The translations under genes were made by a program, and so were the position numbers. The notes under the pieces were generated by a model. It was not told the DNA's origin. It did not search any database and saw only the letters and a program-made list of their open reading frames with translations. This document shows, piece after piece, positions 43,344 through 53,353 of a stretch of DNA of 64,000 nt (positions are counted from its first letter, which is position 1; each line of letters opens with the position of its first letter). The DNA lies in the NCBI GenBank assembly GCA_021786575.1, contig JAJYMY010000001.1, forward strand, positions 62,001 through 126,000. Reading direction: 5' to 3'. This DNA is from an archaeon (GTDB taxonomy: Archaea > Thermoproteota > Nitrososphaeria > Nitrososphaerales > Gagatemarchaeaceae).

Positions 43344-44246
43344 CTAGCTGACCCTGATGTTGGGGAGCACGCCGTGGACGAAATAGCCGAAGACGTAGAG
43401 GGCTGCTGTAGCGCCGAACAAGATAAGGAGAATCTCGGCGAAGTCTCTGAAGAACGTCTTCTGCTGGATCACCACGCTGTACCACGTCGTGACCGCCAAT
43501 ATCACCACGGCAAGGGTGAGGGAGGAAGACAGCGCAAATATCATGTTCCTCGTCAGGAAGTAAGGGGTCGCGAGCGTTATGGCGGTCAAGAAGTAGGACA
43601 CCCCTGTGTAGACCGCGCTCAGCCGCGCCGACCCCTCGAAATCCCCCTGCTTCGCCTGTGCGAATGCGGCGGATGCCATTGCCAATGAAGCGGCGGCACC
43701 TGCTATCACCCCCGCGAGCCCGGCGATCTCGGTCTGGTCGTAGAACCCGAGAGATCCGGCGTGAATCCCTGATATCTCCACCAGAGAGTCGGCCAGGCCT
43801 AGCACGATGAACGAGATGTAGCGGACCGCTGAGCTCTCCACCTTCACCTCCAGTGCCTTTTCGTGGTCCTTCTCGTCTGCCACCACCCCGTCGAAGGCGG
43901 CCTTGTCCTCCTCTGGGATGAGGGACGCGACGCCCTGGTACGTCTTCACCACGTTCTCCTCGTGCCTGTCAAGGTACCGCGTCGCGAATGTGAGGCCCAG
44001 GAACCTCCTCAGAAAGAGGACCCAGTATAACTTCAGCTTGGCTAGTCTTGGCTCCTCTCCTGGGACGTATTTCCTCCAGAACTCGTAGTGCCTGTGCTCC
44101 GTGGCCGAGAGTGTCCTGAGGATCTCCGCGAATGGGCTGTCGCTGGACACTGTCTTCGAGAGCCTCTCGTAGAGGGTATAGTCGGACCACTCATCCGACA
44201 TCCGGGCCCGAGCAACCTCCCTGAGCTCCTCCTTGCCGGATGCCAT
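43344..44246 (-). CDS. Ferritin-like domain fused to VIT1/CCC1 transporter
   Basis: A 300-residue protein. The first 135 residues form a rubrerythrin-like four-helix region with E and H residues (ATEHRHYEFW and ADEKDHEKALE). The C-terminal half has about five membrane helices and the VIT1/CCC1 signature GLADSLVEISGIHAG. Such fusions move iron or manganese into membrane-bounded or extracytoplasmic space after binding by the ferritin-like part. Its ligand spacing is standard. It starts at ATG 44246 and stands alone on the minus strand. Confidence 0.82.
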   Translation of the reverse strand: MASGKEELREVARARMSDEWSDYTLYERLSKTVSSDSPFAEILRTLSATEHRHYEFWRKYVPGEEPRLAKLKLYWVLFLRRFLGLTFATRYLDRHEENVVKTYQGVASLIPEEDKAAFDGVVADEKDHEKALEVKVESSAVRYISFIVLGLADSLVEISGIHAGSLGFYDQTEIAGLAGVIAGAAASLAMASAAFAQAKQGDFEGSARLSAVYTGVSYFLTAITLATPYFLTRNMIFALSSSLTLAVVILAVTTWYSVVIQQKTFFRDFAEILLILFGATAALYVFGYFVHGVLPNIRVS

Positions 44247-44523
44247 CAGTCCCTGCGGCCCTTGCAGGCGTATTTGAACCCTGAGCGTGCATGAGGCCCT
44301 GAACGCTCAAGCGTAGCCATTCAAGCGGGGTTCGGCCTGAGCACGCCCTGCAGCACATGGTGTCGGCGCGCCACATGAAGCGAGCCACATTTGGGACGAA
44401 GGCGCATCATCGCGCTCCCCTGTAGGACGGATGCACGCCACGCACGTGACCTGCCCCTCCGCGCGACCAAGACGGTCAAGACAGGTCGCTATGCCGGGTC
44501 ACGGACTCGCGTCATCATGCTCC

Positions 44524-47358
44524 TCACTCCAAGAAGAGCGCAGGCTTAGCTGGGAGGGCGTCCTTCGCCTTGTTGGCAGGGTCGTGCGTCTGCTTGCCGT
44601 CCTTCTGGATTACCACCTCCACTCCCAGTTCCTTCGACATGAATTCGGAGGCCTCCGAAAGGGACCTGAACTCGTTGAAGTCCCTGCTCGAAGCGAGCTT
44701 CCCTAGGAGCTCATCCCCCAACTCGTAGAGCACCTTGAAGACCCTGTCTGGTTGGATTTTCAGGTTCGCGTACTTTTTCAACACCTGTCCGACGTTGCCC
44801 TTGTTCTGTTTTACAGAGGTCAGTTCAAGGAAGTACGCCTTCGCCTCGTCCGAGCACACGTAGACGTTCAGTTTTGACTTTGACCCCTTGACCACTTTCA
44901 GCACGTTCCGCGCGTCGTCCAGCACCCTGTCAAGGACAGCCTCGGCAAGCTCCGCGCTCTCGTCGATGGGGAAGTCCTCCAAAGAGGGCCAGTCAGCCTG
45001 GGACACCAGCCCCCTCCCGCCAAGCTCGTGGTTCATGTCTTCGGCCATGAATGGAGCGAAAGGACTCATCATCCTGACCCAGGCACTGAACACGTCCATG
45101 AGGGTCTGCCTCCTAGGCGATTTGGTACGCCGGAGATAGTGCCTGACGTCATTCCAGATGTCTAGGAATATTGTAGCAGCCGCGCGCCTCACCTTGAGCT
45201 CCTCCATCGCGACCGTACCCGTCGCTATCCTCCTGTGTAACGTGGAGATGAGCCAGGAGTCGAGCCCGTCCGCCTTCCTGTCCTTGGCTGACTTCAACGT
45301 CTTCTTTACGAAAGGGAGTATCGCCTCGACCTTTGCCTTGGCGTCCTCCGCCGCCCTGTCCCTCCAGTCGGCGTCGTCCATTCCGTCCGCGGTGAGCGCT
45401 AGGGCGAGTCTAAATCCGTCCGCGCCGTACTTCTCAAGGGCGCCCTTCCACGTGACGAAGTTGCCCATTGTCTTGCTCATCTTCTTCCCTTCGACTAGTA
45501 TCATGCCGTTGATTCCGAAACCTTTCGGCCACTGCCGCTCTGGGAAGAGTGCTGCGTGGTGGAAGGCGTAGAAGGTTAGGTGGTTGGGGATGAGTTCCTT
45601 GGCGGAGTTGCGTAGGTCGACTGGGTACCAGTAGGAGAACTCCCCTCTGACCTCCTTGAGCGTTTTCTCCGTCGTCCCGGCCGCCTTCGCCAGGGAGGCA
45701 GGGACGCCTTTTCCGAAGAAGACGTAGTCGAGGACCTCGGGGGTAAGGCTCTCTGGGGCAAGCTTCTCCGCGTTGACGAACTTGCTGACGCAATAATAGG
45801 CCATGTATATCGTAGAGTCGCTGAGCGTTTCTACTATCCAGTCCCTATCCCATGGTATCTTGGTCCCCATCCCCGAACGTCTGGCGCATGGCCAATCGTT
45901 CAGCCACTCGATCGTCGAGTAGAACCCCTGCCTCGCGTCTTCAGGATAGACGGCGGCTTGCTCGACCACCCTCTTAGCCTGCGCCTTCCATTCAGGATTG
46001 GAGTAGTTCAAGAACCACTGGTTCTCGAGCATCTTCACGTAACACCTGGTCCCGCACCTGCATATCACCCTCTCAGGCAGCTCGTACATACTCCCCAGCC
46101 TCTCGGTCTTGGCCAGGAGCTCTGCCGCCTTCGTCTTTGCTTCGCTGACCGTGAGCCCCGCCATCGGGCCCGAAGCCTGGGTCAGCACTCCACCGTGGAA
46201 CTCTGCACTATACACCTCCGCCGTGGCTTCCTCGAGGCGGCTGTCGGTGGAGTCCTTTATCCCAAACCTCTCGACCGCATCCCTCGCGGGGACCTCCGAG
46301 TACCCCTCTACCGTGAGTATTGGGATGGGAGCCAGCGTGCCGGCTATCTCCTTCACCTGCCTCCCCGCCTCGACCCTCCTCTCCTGGATGTCCCTAAGGG
46401 CCGTGAAATCGTATGGGGCGTGGGCAGGGACGCTGAAGACCACGCCGGTCCCCAGAGTGTCGTCCACGAACCTGGCCGGCAACACCGGGAGGGACTTCCC
46501 GGTAAGCGGGGCCATGGCGTACCGTCCGATTAGATCTGCGCCATTGAACGTGCGGACAGGGATGACGTCGTGCTTCTGCTCCGCCAGCCTCCCCAGGGCG
46601 CTCGAGCTCACTATCCACAGCTCGCCGTCTACTTTGGCTTCGCTGTATTCAGCGTCAGGGTTGACCCAGATATTAGTGGCTCCGTATATCGTCTCGGGAC
46701 GGAGCGTGGCAGCGACCAGCGCCCACTCTCCGAAGTGGAACTTGATCAGGGTGAACTCCTGGGGGGAGACGCCCTCTCCCTCCATCCTGTCGTGGTCTCC
46801 TGTCGGGCTCTTGTCGTTGGGGCACCACGCCACAGGATGGGTCCCTTGGACAACATAACCGAGCTCGCGGAGGCGGAGATACTGCCACTCCACGAATTTT
46901 CTGAAGGCTGGGTCGATGGTCCTGAACTCCCGGCGCCAGTCTATCGAGAAGCCGGTGTCTTTCACCACCTCGCGACTTGCCTTGGTGTAGTACGCTGCCA
47001 GGTACTCAGGGTCGGTGAACTTCTCCACCTCCTTCGCAGAGACGCCATCCGCCTCGAAGGCCCGGCGGACCGCGGCGTCACCCTGCTTGAGCCTCTGGCT
47101 CATCCCTACGATTGTCTTGCCGGTCCAGTGCCAAGCCCATGGGAAGAGGACGTTGTACCCCTGAAGGCGCTTGAAGCGGGCGTAGAACTCGACCCTGGAC
47201 GCGGTGAACGCAGTCCCCACATGGACCGCGGCGTTCATGTAGGGGAAGGGGAAGGTCACGAAGGCCTTTTTCTTACCCTGCACTGGGTCAGGTTCGAAGA
47301 CACGCCTGTCTTTCCAGACCTTCAGCCAATACTTCTCTCGCGCAGACATGCCAGTCAA
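44524..47358 (-). CDS. leuS: Leucyl-tRNA synthetase
   Basis: Archaeal-type LeuRS of 944 residues. The HIGH-type motif is NAAVHVGTAF near residue 40, the editing domain contains the threonine-rich and GTGVVFSVPAHAPYD segments, and the KMSKS motif is EGKKMSKTMGN. The archaeal C-terminal extension is present. The TTG at 47358 overlaps the alaS stop by four bases, with an in-frame ATG three codons later as an alternative. Both synthetases are therefore produced from one transcript. Confidence 0.97.
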   Translation of the reverse strand: MTGMSAREKYWLKVWKDRRVFEPDPVQGKKKAFVTFPFPYMNAAVHVGTAFTASRVEFYARFKRLQGYNVLFPWAWHWTGKTIVGMSQRLKQGDAAVRRAFEADGVSAKEVEKFTDPEYLAAYYTKASREVVKDTGFSIDWRREFRTIDPAFRKFVEWQYLRLRELGYVVQGTHPVAWCPNDKSPTGDHDRMEGEGVSPQEFTLIKFHFGEWALVAATLRPETIYGATNIWVNPDAEYSEAKVDGELWIVSSSALGRLAEQKHDVIPVRTFNGADLIGRYAMAPLTGKSLPVLPARFVDDTLGTGVVFSVPAHAPYDFTALRDIQERRVEAGRQVKEIAGTLAPIPILTVEGYSEVPARDAVERFGIKDSTDSRLEEATAEVYSAEFHGGVLTQASGPMAGLTVSEAKTKAAELLAKTERLGSMYELPERVICRCGTRCYVKMLENQWFLNYSNPEWKAQAKRVVEQAAVYPEDARQGFYSTIEWLNDWPCARRSGMGTKIPWDRDWIVETLSDSTIYMAYYCVSKFVNAEKLAPESLTPEVLDYVFFGKGVPASLAKAAGTTEKTLKEVRGEFSYWYPVDLRNSAKELIPNHLTFYAFHHAALFPERQWPKGFGINGMILVEGKKMSKTMGNFVTWKGALEKYGADGFRLALALTADGMDDADWRDRAAEDAKAKVEAILPFVKKTLKSAKDRKADGLDSWLISTLHRRIATGTVAMEELKVRRAAATIFLDIWNDVRHYLRRTKSPRRQTLMDVFSAWVRMMSPFAPFMAEDMNHELGGRGLVSQADWPSLEDFPIDESAELAEAVLDRVLDDARNVLKVVKGSKSKLNVYVCSDEAKAYFLELTSVKQNKGNVGQVLKKYANLKIQPDRVFKVLYELGDELLGKLASSRDFNEFRSLSEASEFMSKELGVEVVIQKDGKQTHDPANKAKDALPAKPALFLE

Positions 47359-50084
47359 CTCGTGGCTGAGGGGAGGATGCCCTGGGCGAGGGAAGAAGCT
47401 TCGTCTATCTTGCTCACGAGGGGACCGCCGCCTTGGGCAAAAGACTGCGACCCCCCGCCTGACCCGCCGAGGGCGGAGGCCAGCTTCCTGACGATTTCAA
47501 CGGCGGAAAAGCCCGCCTTAGCGGCGGCCTGGCCGACGAAGCAGATTATGCGCGCAGACTTCCCGGTGGAGAACACCGTTATGTAGATCAGCGACGGCTC
47601 GGATGACACGCTCTTCTGTCCCTGAGCAATAATCTGTTCCTCGCCCAGAGGGGGGTTCTTTGAGACGTAAAGCTTTGCGTTGCCTACGCTCTTGGCCTCG
47701 GCGGCCACACCGGTAGAGGACAACTCGACTATGGTCTGCCCGAGGCTCTTCTCGCGGGCCCTAGACTCTTCGAGGTCTTTCAGGAGGCCTCTTGCCACCT
47801 TTGGGAGATTCTCCCTCTGGGTGTTCAGCACAGCCGAGAGCTCGCCTAGCTCAGAGTCCATCCTGTGCATGTATTCGATGGCCGCTTCTCCAGCTACGAA
47901 TTCAAGCCTCTCGACCCCGTCCTGGACCCTTTCGGCCTTCGTGATCTTGATCAGCCCGACTTCGCCAGTGGCCCTCACGTGCGTCCCCCCGCACGCCTCT
48001 ATATCCCACCCCCCTATGTCGACCACCCTGACGTCCTTGCCTGGAACGACGCCTCCCTGGTACAGCCTGAAGCCATACCTCTCCTCCGCTTCTTGCCGCG
48101 GCATGAACGTGCTCCTCACAGCCAGGTCCCGCCTGACGACTTCGTTGGCCAAGTCTTCGATCCGCTGCACCTCGGCCTCGGTCAGGCGCGAGAAGTGGGT
48201 GATGTCTAGCCTCCCGTAGTCTTCCTCCTTGAAGGCTGAGTGCTGCCAGACCCATGGCCCGAGCGCTTCCCTGGACGAGCCGTTGAGTATGTGAGTCGCG
48301 GTATGGATCTGGGTGACCCTCCGCCGTCTCCTCTGGTCTACGTGGCACTCCACCCTCGACCCTGCTTTGGGTGCCTTCCCCTCCACTTTGTGGATTACCA
48401 CGTCTCCATACTTTTCAATGTCCGCGACCTTCGCCCCCCCAAGGGTTCCTCTGTCGGGCTCTTGACCCCCGCCTCTGGGGTAGAAGACCGTCCTGTCGAG
48501 GACGACGTATCCCCCCTGGAAGACCCTCAACACCTTCGCGGTGAAGTCAAGAGGGGCGCCCTCTTCGTAGTACCAGAGCCTAGTCGGCGGGAGCCTCCTG
48601 ACGTCGAACTCTAGCTTCGGCTGCTCTATCTCACGGGTGAGGTGCCTGGCCTGGACTTTTTCGTAGAACCCCTCTGGCGGGCTCACCTTCGCGCCCGCCT
48701 CGACGAGCTGTTCCGGGGTGACCCCGTCAGAGTCGTACAGCTTCACAAGGTCATCGGCAGCCAGCTCTCTCCCGTTGGACGCGATAGAAGACACTATCTT
48801 TGTCACCCTCTCGGCTGAAGAGAGGAACCTGGACTCCTCGACCTCCAACACTTTCCTCACGTCGGAGTGGTGCTCTGTGAGCTCCGGGTACACCCCCCTG
48901 AGTTGATCAATGTGCCAGTCGACGAGTTCAGGGACGCTCAGCCTGAACTTGTAGTAATTGATGAAGTTCCTCGCTCGCCTGTAGATCATCCTCAGGTTGT
49001 ACCCCCCACCAGAGTTGCTCGGGAGCATGCCGTCGGCGATGGCGAAGAGGAGCGACCTGGTATGGTCGGCGATTGCGTACATCGCCTCCAGGGCGCCGAA
49101 CTGCTTTGTGAGTTGCGAGGCGTCCTTGCCCAGAGCCTTGGCGATCTTCACCCTCGCGTCGTCGAGGTTCTTGTACTCGTCCAAGTTGATCTCCCCCGCG
49201 AGCGCGGAATACCTCCTGAAGAGGCGCTCGTCGTACTCGACGGCGTTCTCCTCTCTCATCTTCTTCAGGACGGGGGCGAAGTACGAGTCATAGGCCGTCG
49301 GGGTGCCCTGGCTGAGCCAAGTGAGGCGCTCTAGCCCCGCCCCCATGTCTACGACCCCCTCCCTTAGCTGGACGTATTTCTCTGGGCTCCCTTCGAAGGC
49401 CGTGAAGACGGCGTTCCCGGTCTCAAGCCCCCTGACGTTGTACTGCAGCGAATAGCCGAAGGCCCCGTATCCCATCCAGACGTCCTCGTCGAAGGAAACA
49501 TCCTCCTCGTTGATGCCGAAGACCTTCGTGAGGAGCTCGAAGTCGAGGTCGATTGTCCTGTCCTTCCAATACCCTTCCCTGTTCGCCAGGGCTGTCTGGC
49601 CGATCATGCAGAAGGAGGTGCCGTGCTTCCCGTTGACCCCGACGGTGGGGACGTCGTTGAACCTCAGGCACATCTGAGGGACGACGAGGGGGTTGGCTGG
49701 CAGGGCGAAGACAACCTTCCCCCCCTCCACCCTCTGAAAATCGATTATCGAGGCGACTGTGAAGTAGAGGTCTGGGCGCCATCGACTGACCACGGGGTAT
49801 CGTTTTACAATGGCATGCCCATTCTTCTTGAAGAAGGCTTCGACGGCCTTCCATGTCTCGACGTAGCCGAGTCTCCTTGAGGTGGGCGGGTCACCGATGA
49901 AGGTATAAGGTGAGCATGGCTGGTCGTCGCACCTTGTCCTTTCTGGCTTGAGGGTCCAGAAGTGCTTGCCACAGCTCTCGCACTTTTTCCTGACATATCC
50001 CTTCCTTCTGAAGAGGTCTACGACGTAGTACTTCTTGTAGTCCGAGGAGAACTTGGCCTTCAGGACCTGCTTCTTTTCGTTCAA
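47355..50084 (-). CDS. alaS: Alanyl-tRNA synthetase
   Basis: A 909-residue archaeal AlaRS. N-terminal Cys-rich region CESCGKHFWTLKPERTRCDD, class II core with GLERLTWLSQG, the editing domain with HxxxH-type HTATHIL (about 605) and a later GGWDIEACGGTHVRATGEVG, and the C-terminal oligomerisation domain with GGSGGGSQSFAQGG. It charges tRNA-Ala with Ala and removes Ser and Gly. TTG start at 50084. It is the first gene of the alaS-leuS pair. Confidence 0.97.
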   Translation of the reverse strand: MNEKKQVLKAKFSSDYKKYYVVDLFRRKGYVRKKCESCGKHFWTLKPERTRCDDQPCSPYTFIGDPPTSRRLGYVETWKAVEAFFKKNGHAIVKRYPVVSRWRPDLYFTVASIIDFQRVEGGKVVFALPANPLVVPQMCLRFNDVPTVGVNGKHGTSFCMIGQTALANREGYWKDRTIDLDFELLTKVFGINEEDVSFDEDVWMGYGAFGYSLQYNVRGLETGNAVFTAFEGSPEKYVQLREGVVDMGAGLERLTWLSQGTPTAYDSYFAPVLKKMREENAVEYDERLFRRYSALAGEINLDEYKNLDDARVKIAKALGKDASQLTKQFGALEAMYAIADHTRSLLFAIADGMLPSNSGGGYNLRMIYRRARNFINYYKFRLSVPELVDWHIDQLRGVYPELTEHHSDVRKVLEVEESRFLSSAERVTKIVSSIASNGRELAADDLVKLYDSDGVTPEQLVEAGAKVSPPEGFYEKVQARHLTREIEQPKLEFDVRRLPPTRLWYYEEGAPLDFTAKVLRVFQGGYVVLDRTVFYPRGGGQEPDRGTLGGAKVADIEKYGDVVIHKVEGKAPKAGSRVECHVDQRRRRRVTQIHTATHILNGSSREALGPWVWQHSAFKEEDYGRLDITHFSRLTEAEVQRIEDLANEVVRRDLAVRSTFMPRQEAEERYGFRLYQGGVVPGKDVRVVDIGGWDIEACGGTHVRATGEVGLIKITKAERVQDGVERLEFVAGEAAIEYMHRMDSELGELSAVLNTQRENLPKVARGLLKDLEESRAREKSLGQTIVELSSTGVAAEAKSVGNAKLYVSKNPPLGEEQIIAQGQKSVSSEPSLIYITVFSTGKSARIICFVGQAAAKAGFSAVEIVRKLASALGGSGGGSQSFAQGGGPLVSKIDEASSLAQGILPSATS

Positions 50085-50188
50085 ATGGGCTGCTCCACTG
50101 CCTTTTCACAAGTCCTCGCCCTGAAGTAGATAAACTTGGGACGCCTGGCGAGGGAAGGCTTAACGGGTAAGGTCGGGCCCTCCCGTCC

Positions 50189-50689
50189 GTGCCTGTCGGG
50201 ATAACAATCAGGGAGGCGAGGGGGGACGAGATGGCTTTCGTCAAGCGCCTCTCAGTCGACGAGCTCCCAGACGAGCTGAGCGAGTGGGAGCGCCCCCAGG
50301 CTCAGGAGGCAAAGAAGTCGTTCGCCAGGGTCATGGACGCCCTCCTGAGGAAGAAGGGGACAGAAGTCTACGTGGCAGTGCTTGGGGGCGGACCTAAGAT
50401 TGCAGGATACGTCTGGCTGGGTGTATCCGACAGGCCGTTCAGCGAGATGAAGGTCGGCTGGATATACGACATCCAGGTCGTCCCTTCAGAGAGGGGGAAG
50501 GGGGTCGGAGAGGCGCTGCTGAGGCACGCCCTGGAGGCTAGCAAGAGGAAGGGGTTCGTGGTCGCGGGGCTGATGGTCAGAGCCAACAACAAAGCAGCGT
50601 ACTCGCTCTACGAGAAACTGGGATTCTACCCAGAATACGTAGTTATGAGCCGGAAAGAGCCCGGACCTATTTCGCCTTCAAACTCTTAA
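50189..50689 (+). CDS. GNAT-family N-acetyltransferase
   Basis: A 166-residue GNAT protein. The acetyl-CoA loop is VVPSERGKGVGEALLRHALE and the C-terminal region (VRANNKAAYSLYEKLGFYPE) is the family's typical end. Substrate is unknown; in Archaea a close group acetylates protein N-termini (RimI-like). GTG start. It reads towards rpl12, whose TATA box overlaps its stop. Confidence 0.83.
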   Translation: MPVGITIREARGDEMAFVKRLSVDELPDELSEWERPQAQEAKKSFARVMDALLRKKGTEVYVAVLGGGPKIAGYVWLGVSDRPFSEMKVGWIYDIQVVPSERGKGVGEALLRHALEASKRKGFVVAGLMVRANNKAAYSLYEKLGFYPEYVVMSRKEPGPISPSNS

Positions 50690-50723
50690 ATACGGAACGT
50701 AGGTCGCCTGTCCACGAATTAAA

Positions 50724-51029
50724 ATGGAGTACGTTTACGCAGCTCTCCTGCTTCACAAGCTGGGGAAGCCGGTCAACGAAGAGAACCTGACCAACGTGGT
50801 CAAGGCGACTGGGGCCGCCCCCGACTCCGTGAGGATCAAGGCGTTGGCTTCTGCCCTCAGCGAAGTGAACATCGACGAGGCCCTGAAGAACGCCGCGACA
50901 ATGGCCGCTGCGCCTGCAGCAGCTACTGCAGCGCCTGGCGCTCCGGCGGCGAAGGCAGAAGAGAAGCCGAAGGAAGAGGAGAAGAAGGAAGAAGAGGCTC
51001 TACAGGGTCTCGCTTCGCTCTTCGGGTGA
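50724..51029 (+). CDS. rpl12: Ribosomal protein L12 (P1-type)
   Basis: A 101-residue acidic stalk protein. The N-terminal dimerisation domain ([20 protein letters not shown]) is followed by an Ala-rich hinge and an acidic Lys/Glu tail ending [10 protein letters not shown], the factor-binding peptide. It recruits translation factors to the ribosome with L10. A TATA-like CTCTTAAATAC at 50683-50693 supports its own promoter. It is convergent with the L10 gene instead of following it in the L11-L1-L10-L12 operon. Confidence 0.95.
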   Translation: MEYVYAALLLHKLGKPVNEENLTNVVKATGAAPDSVRIKALASALSEVNIDEALKNAATMAAAPAAATAAPGAPAAKAEEKPKEEEKKEEEALQGLASLFG

Positions 51030-51282
51030 GCAAACCACACTTTTCGTGCCTCATATGCCCCGGCGGTAGCTGTGGCCGAGGGCAGACCGAGCATCAGGAA
51101 ATGTGGCTGGCTCGGAGGAAGTCTGTTCGCCATCGCCTCCCTACCTAGCGCATTTCGATGTTGAGTGCCAGACGCCCGGAATGGCCCTTCAAGACTCGTG
51201 AAAGTTCGTCCGCCCGTGGGATCGGAGGGCAACCCATCGACCGTTCCTGGCGCGCATGGGCTACAGCAGCGCGAGCGGATGC

Positions 51283-52155
51283 CTATTGCAGGCCCTTTTC
51301 CCTGGCTTTCGTTTCCAGAGCCATCGCTTCGGCCTCTGCCCTTCCGAGTATCAGAGGAGCGGTCTCCTTGTCGAGGAGCCCTGCTTCAACCTGTAGGCTC
51401 AGAGCCTCCCTGTAGGCCCTCGAGAGGATGTCCGGGGCGGTCTCCTTCGTGACGTAGCCTATCACTATAGCCAGGCCCCTGGAAGAGGCGTGGGCGTCGA
51501 CGAGGCTCTTCCTGTACTCCTCGAGGTCGATCGCGACCACTTCACCAGCGTAGATCAAACCGCTCTCGTAAGCGAGGGCGATCGCCAGGCCGGCCCGGAT
51601 TGGTTTGATGTTCAGCTTGGAGAGGAGACTGGCAAGCTTGGGGGTAATCTCCCCGCCCTTCTTCACCGCCACCGAGTCCTTGTTGACCCATATGCTCCCT
51701 CCTTCGATCTTGGTCTGGATGCCAGCTTCCCTGAACTCGCTCAACACCGGGCCCGCTGGGAGGCTTGTATTCCCCGCCGGGACTACTATGTCCTCAGGGG
51801 CCTTGTCCCCGGCCCTGGCTGGAAGGTAGACCTTGTTCTTGTCGAGGGTGAGGAAGAGCTTGAACGGATCGTAGGTCGAGAAGATCAACGCGTTCTGTCC
51901 CGTAAGGTGCGAGAGGAGCTGGTCGGCGTTCTTGACCCCGGCCCTCTGCAACCCGCGTACAGCGAGCTTGTTCTTGACGACGAAGACCTCTGCATGCTGC
52001 CTCAGCGCCTTGCGCACGGCCATCAGCTGGCTCGCCCTCACCTTCGAGAGGCTGGTCACGGCGATCACAGGGTACTTCTGTGCGAGCGAGGCTACGCGCT
52101 CGACGGTCTCGACCTTCTTCGGGCTGTGTTTGTGGACCTGGACCGTCTCGCTCAT
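51283..52155 (-). CDS. rplP0: Ribosomal protein L10 (P0)
   Basis: A 290-residue archaeal P0. The N-terminal rRNA-binding domain (KVETVERVASLAQKYPVIAV, RASQLMAVRKAL) is followed by the family's eukaryote-like insertion and the C-terminal helices that hold L12 dimers. The C-terminus ends in a charged region and no P1-type terminal peptide is visible, as the last residues read KAREKGLQ. It directly follows L1 (52156) and is translated from the L11-L1-L10 transcript. Confidence 0.93.
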   Translation of the reverse strand: MSETVQVHKHSPKKVETVERVASLAQKYPVIAVTSLSKVRASQLMAVRKALRQHAEVFVVKNKLAVRGLQRAGVKNADQLLSHLTGQNALIFSTYDPFKLFLTLDKNKVYLPARAGDKAPEDIVVPAGNTSLPAGPVLSEFREAGIQTKIEGGSIWVNKDSVAVKKGGEITPKLASLLSKLNIKPIRAGLAIALAYESGLIYAGEVVAIDLEEYRKSLVDAHASSRGLAIVIGYVTKETAPDILSRAYREALSLQVEAGLLDKETAPLILGRAEAEAMALETKAREKGLQ

Positions 52156-52806
52156 TTACTCCACCGCCTGCTTCGCGGGCTTGCCCATGGTCGTCTTGAC
52201 CATGACCGCCTTGATGTTCCTGTCGCCGTTCGGGAGCTTCTTGGTCACTGCGTTGACCACGGCCACAATGTTCTCTGCGAGGTCAGCCTCCGACAGCTTG
52301 CTGTCCCCTACCTTGGCCATCACACCCAGAGACCCCCTGCTCCTGACCCTGATCGCCGTCCTAGTCCTGTTGATCATGGCCTCGATGGGGGAGTTAGGCG
52401 GGACCGGGGACGGTATCTTCCCCTTGGGGCCGAGCGCCTGACCCAGGATCTTGCCGACCCTCGGCATCAGCGCTGTGTCTGCCAGGAAGAAGTCGTATGA
52501 CCTGGCCAACTTCTTGGCACCCCTCTTGCTCCCTCCGTAGTTCTCTAGCTGGGCCGGCTCCATGACCAAGTTCGCCTTAGCGTTCTTCGCTCTGACCGCA
52601 AGGTCACCTGACCCTATGAAGCATACCTTGGCTTGTTTCGTGGTAGGATGGGGCAGGTAGACTATCTCGTTGATGTTCAGGTCGGTCTTCTTGGGGTCTA
52701 CTTCCTTGAGCGAGATCAGTACTTCGACCGACTGGGTGAACTTCGTCTCTTTGGATTGGTCCTTACCCTTCTTGACCAGTTCTGCGAGCTGCTGATTCGA
52801 GAGCAA
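52156..52806 (-). CDS. rpl1: Ribosomal protein L1
   Basis: A 216-residue L1 of the 50S subunit. The family segments FTQSVEVLISLKEVDPKKTD, FFLADTALMPRVGKILGQAL and LGPKGKIPSPVP are present. In Archaea, L1 also represses its own operon by binding its mRNA. TTG start. It abuts the L10 start and follows L11 by 58 bases. Confidence 0.95.
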   Translation of the reverse strand: MLSNQQLAELVKKGKDQSKETKFTQSVEVLISLKEVDPKKTDLNINEIVYLPHPTTKQAKVCFIGSGDLAVRAKNAKANLVMEPAQLENYGGSKRGAKKLARSYDFFLADTALMPRVGKILGQALGPKGKIPSPVPPNSPIEAMINRTRTAIRVRSRGSLGVMAKVGDSKLSEADLAENIVAVVNAVTKKLPNGDRNIKAVMVKTTMGKPAKQAVE

Positions 52807-52864
52807 ACACTATTCACGAGTTCCTTGCCGAGCCTTCAAACACCGGATAAAAGCCTTCTGCCCG

Positions 52865-53347
52865 TCACTGGAACTTAGAGTCCCACTTGCCTGCATCTAT
52901 CTCTTTCATGAACTCCCTGGCGTCCTTCCCTTCGACTTTGACCCCCATGCTCACACAGCTCCCCACGACCTCCTTCACGGCGGACCTGACCGTGGCAGCG
53001 TAGGAGCCGGCTATCTTGCTCCTGGCGATGGCGACTACCTTGTCCATTGTCAGCTCCCCGACGAAGTCGACGTTGGGCTTCCCCGAGCCCTTGGGGATCC
53101 CCGACTCCTTGGCGACAAGTGCTGAGGTAGTGGGCGTACCGACGGAAATGACGAACTGCTTGGATTCCTTGTCGACCTCCACCTTGACGGGGACCCGCAT
53201 CCCCTTGAAGTCGCCGGTCTGCTTGTTGATCTCGTTGACTATGCCGAGGACGTTCACCCCCAGCGGACCCAGCGCAGGGCCGAGGGGCGGTCCGGCACTC
53301 GCCTCGCCACCGGTTACCAGCACGTTGATGACCTGCTTTTCACCCAT
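52865..53347 (-). CDS. rpl11: Ribosomal protein L11
   Basis: A 160-residue L11 with the Gly/Pro-rich opening GEASAGPPLGPALGPLGVN, the archaeal form of the stalk-base protein that binds the GTPase-centre rRNA. The C-terminal domain (SCVSMGVKVEGKDAREFMKE) is intact. It begins six bases after Spt5 and is part of one transcript. Confidence 0.96.
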   Translation of the reverse strand: MGEKQVINVLVTGGEASAGPPLGPALGPLGVNVLGIVNEINKQTGDFKGMRVPVKVEVDKESKQFVISVGTPTTSALVAKESGIPKGSGKPNVDFVGELTMDKVVAIARSKIAGSYAATVRSAVKEVVGSCVSMGVKVEGKDAREFMKEIDAGKWDSKFQ

Positions 53348-53353
53348 CTAGGA

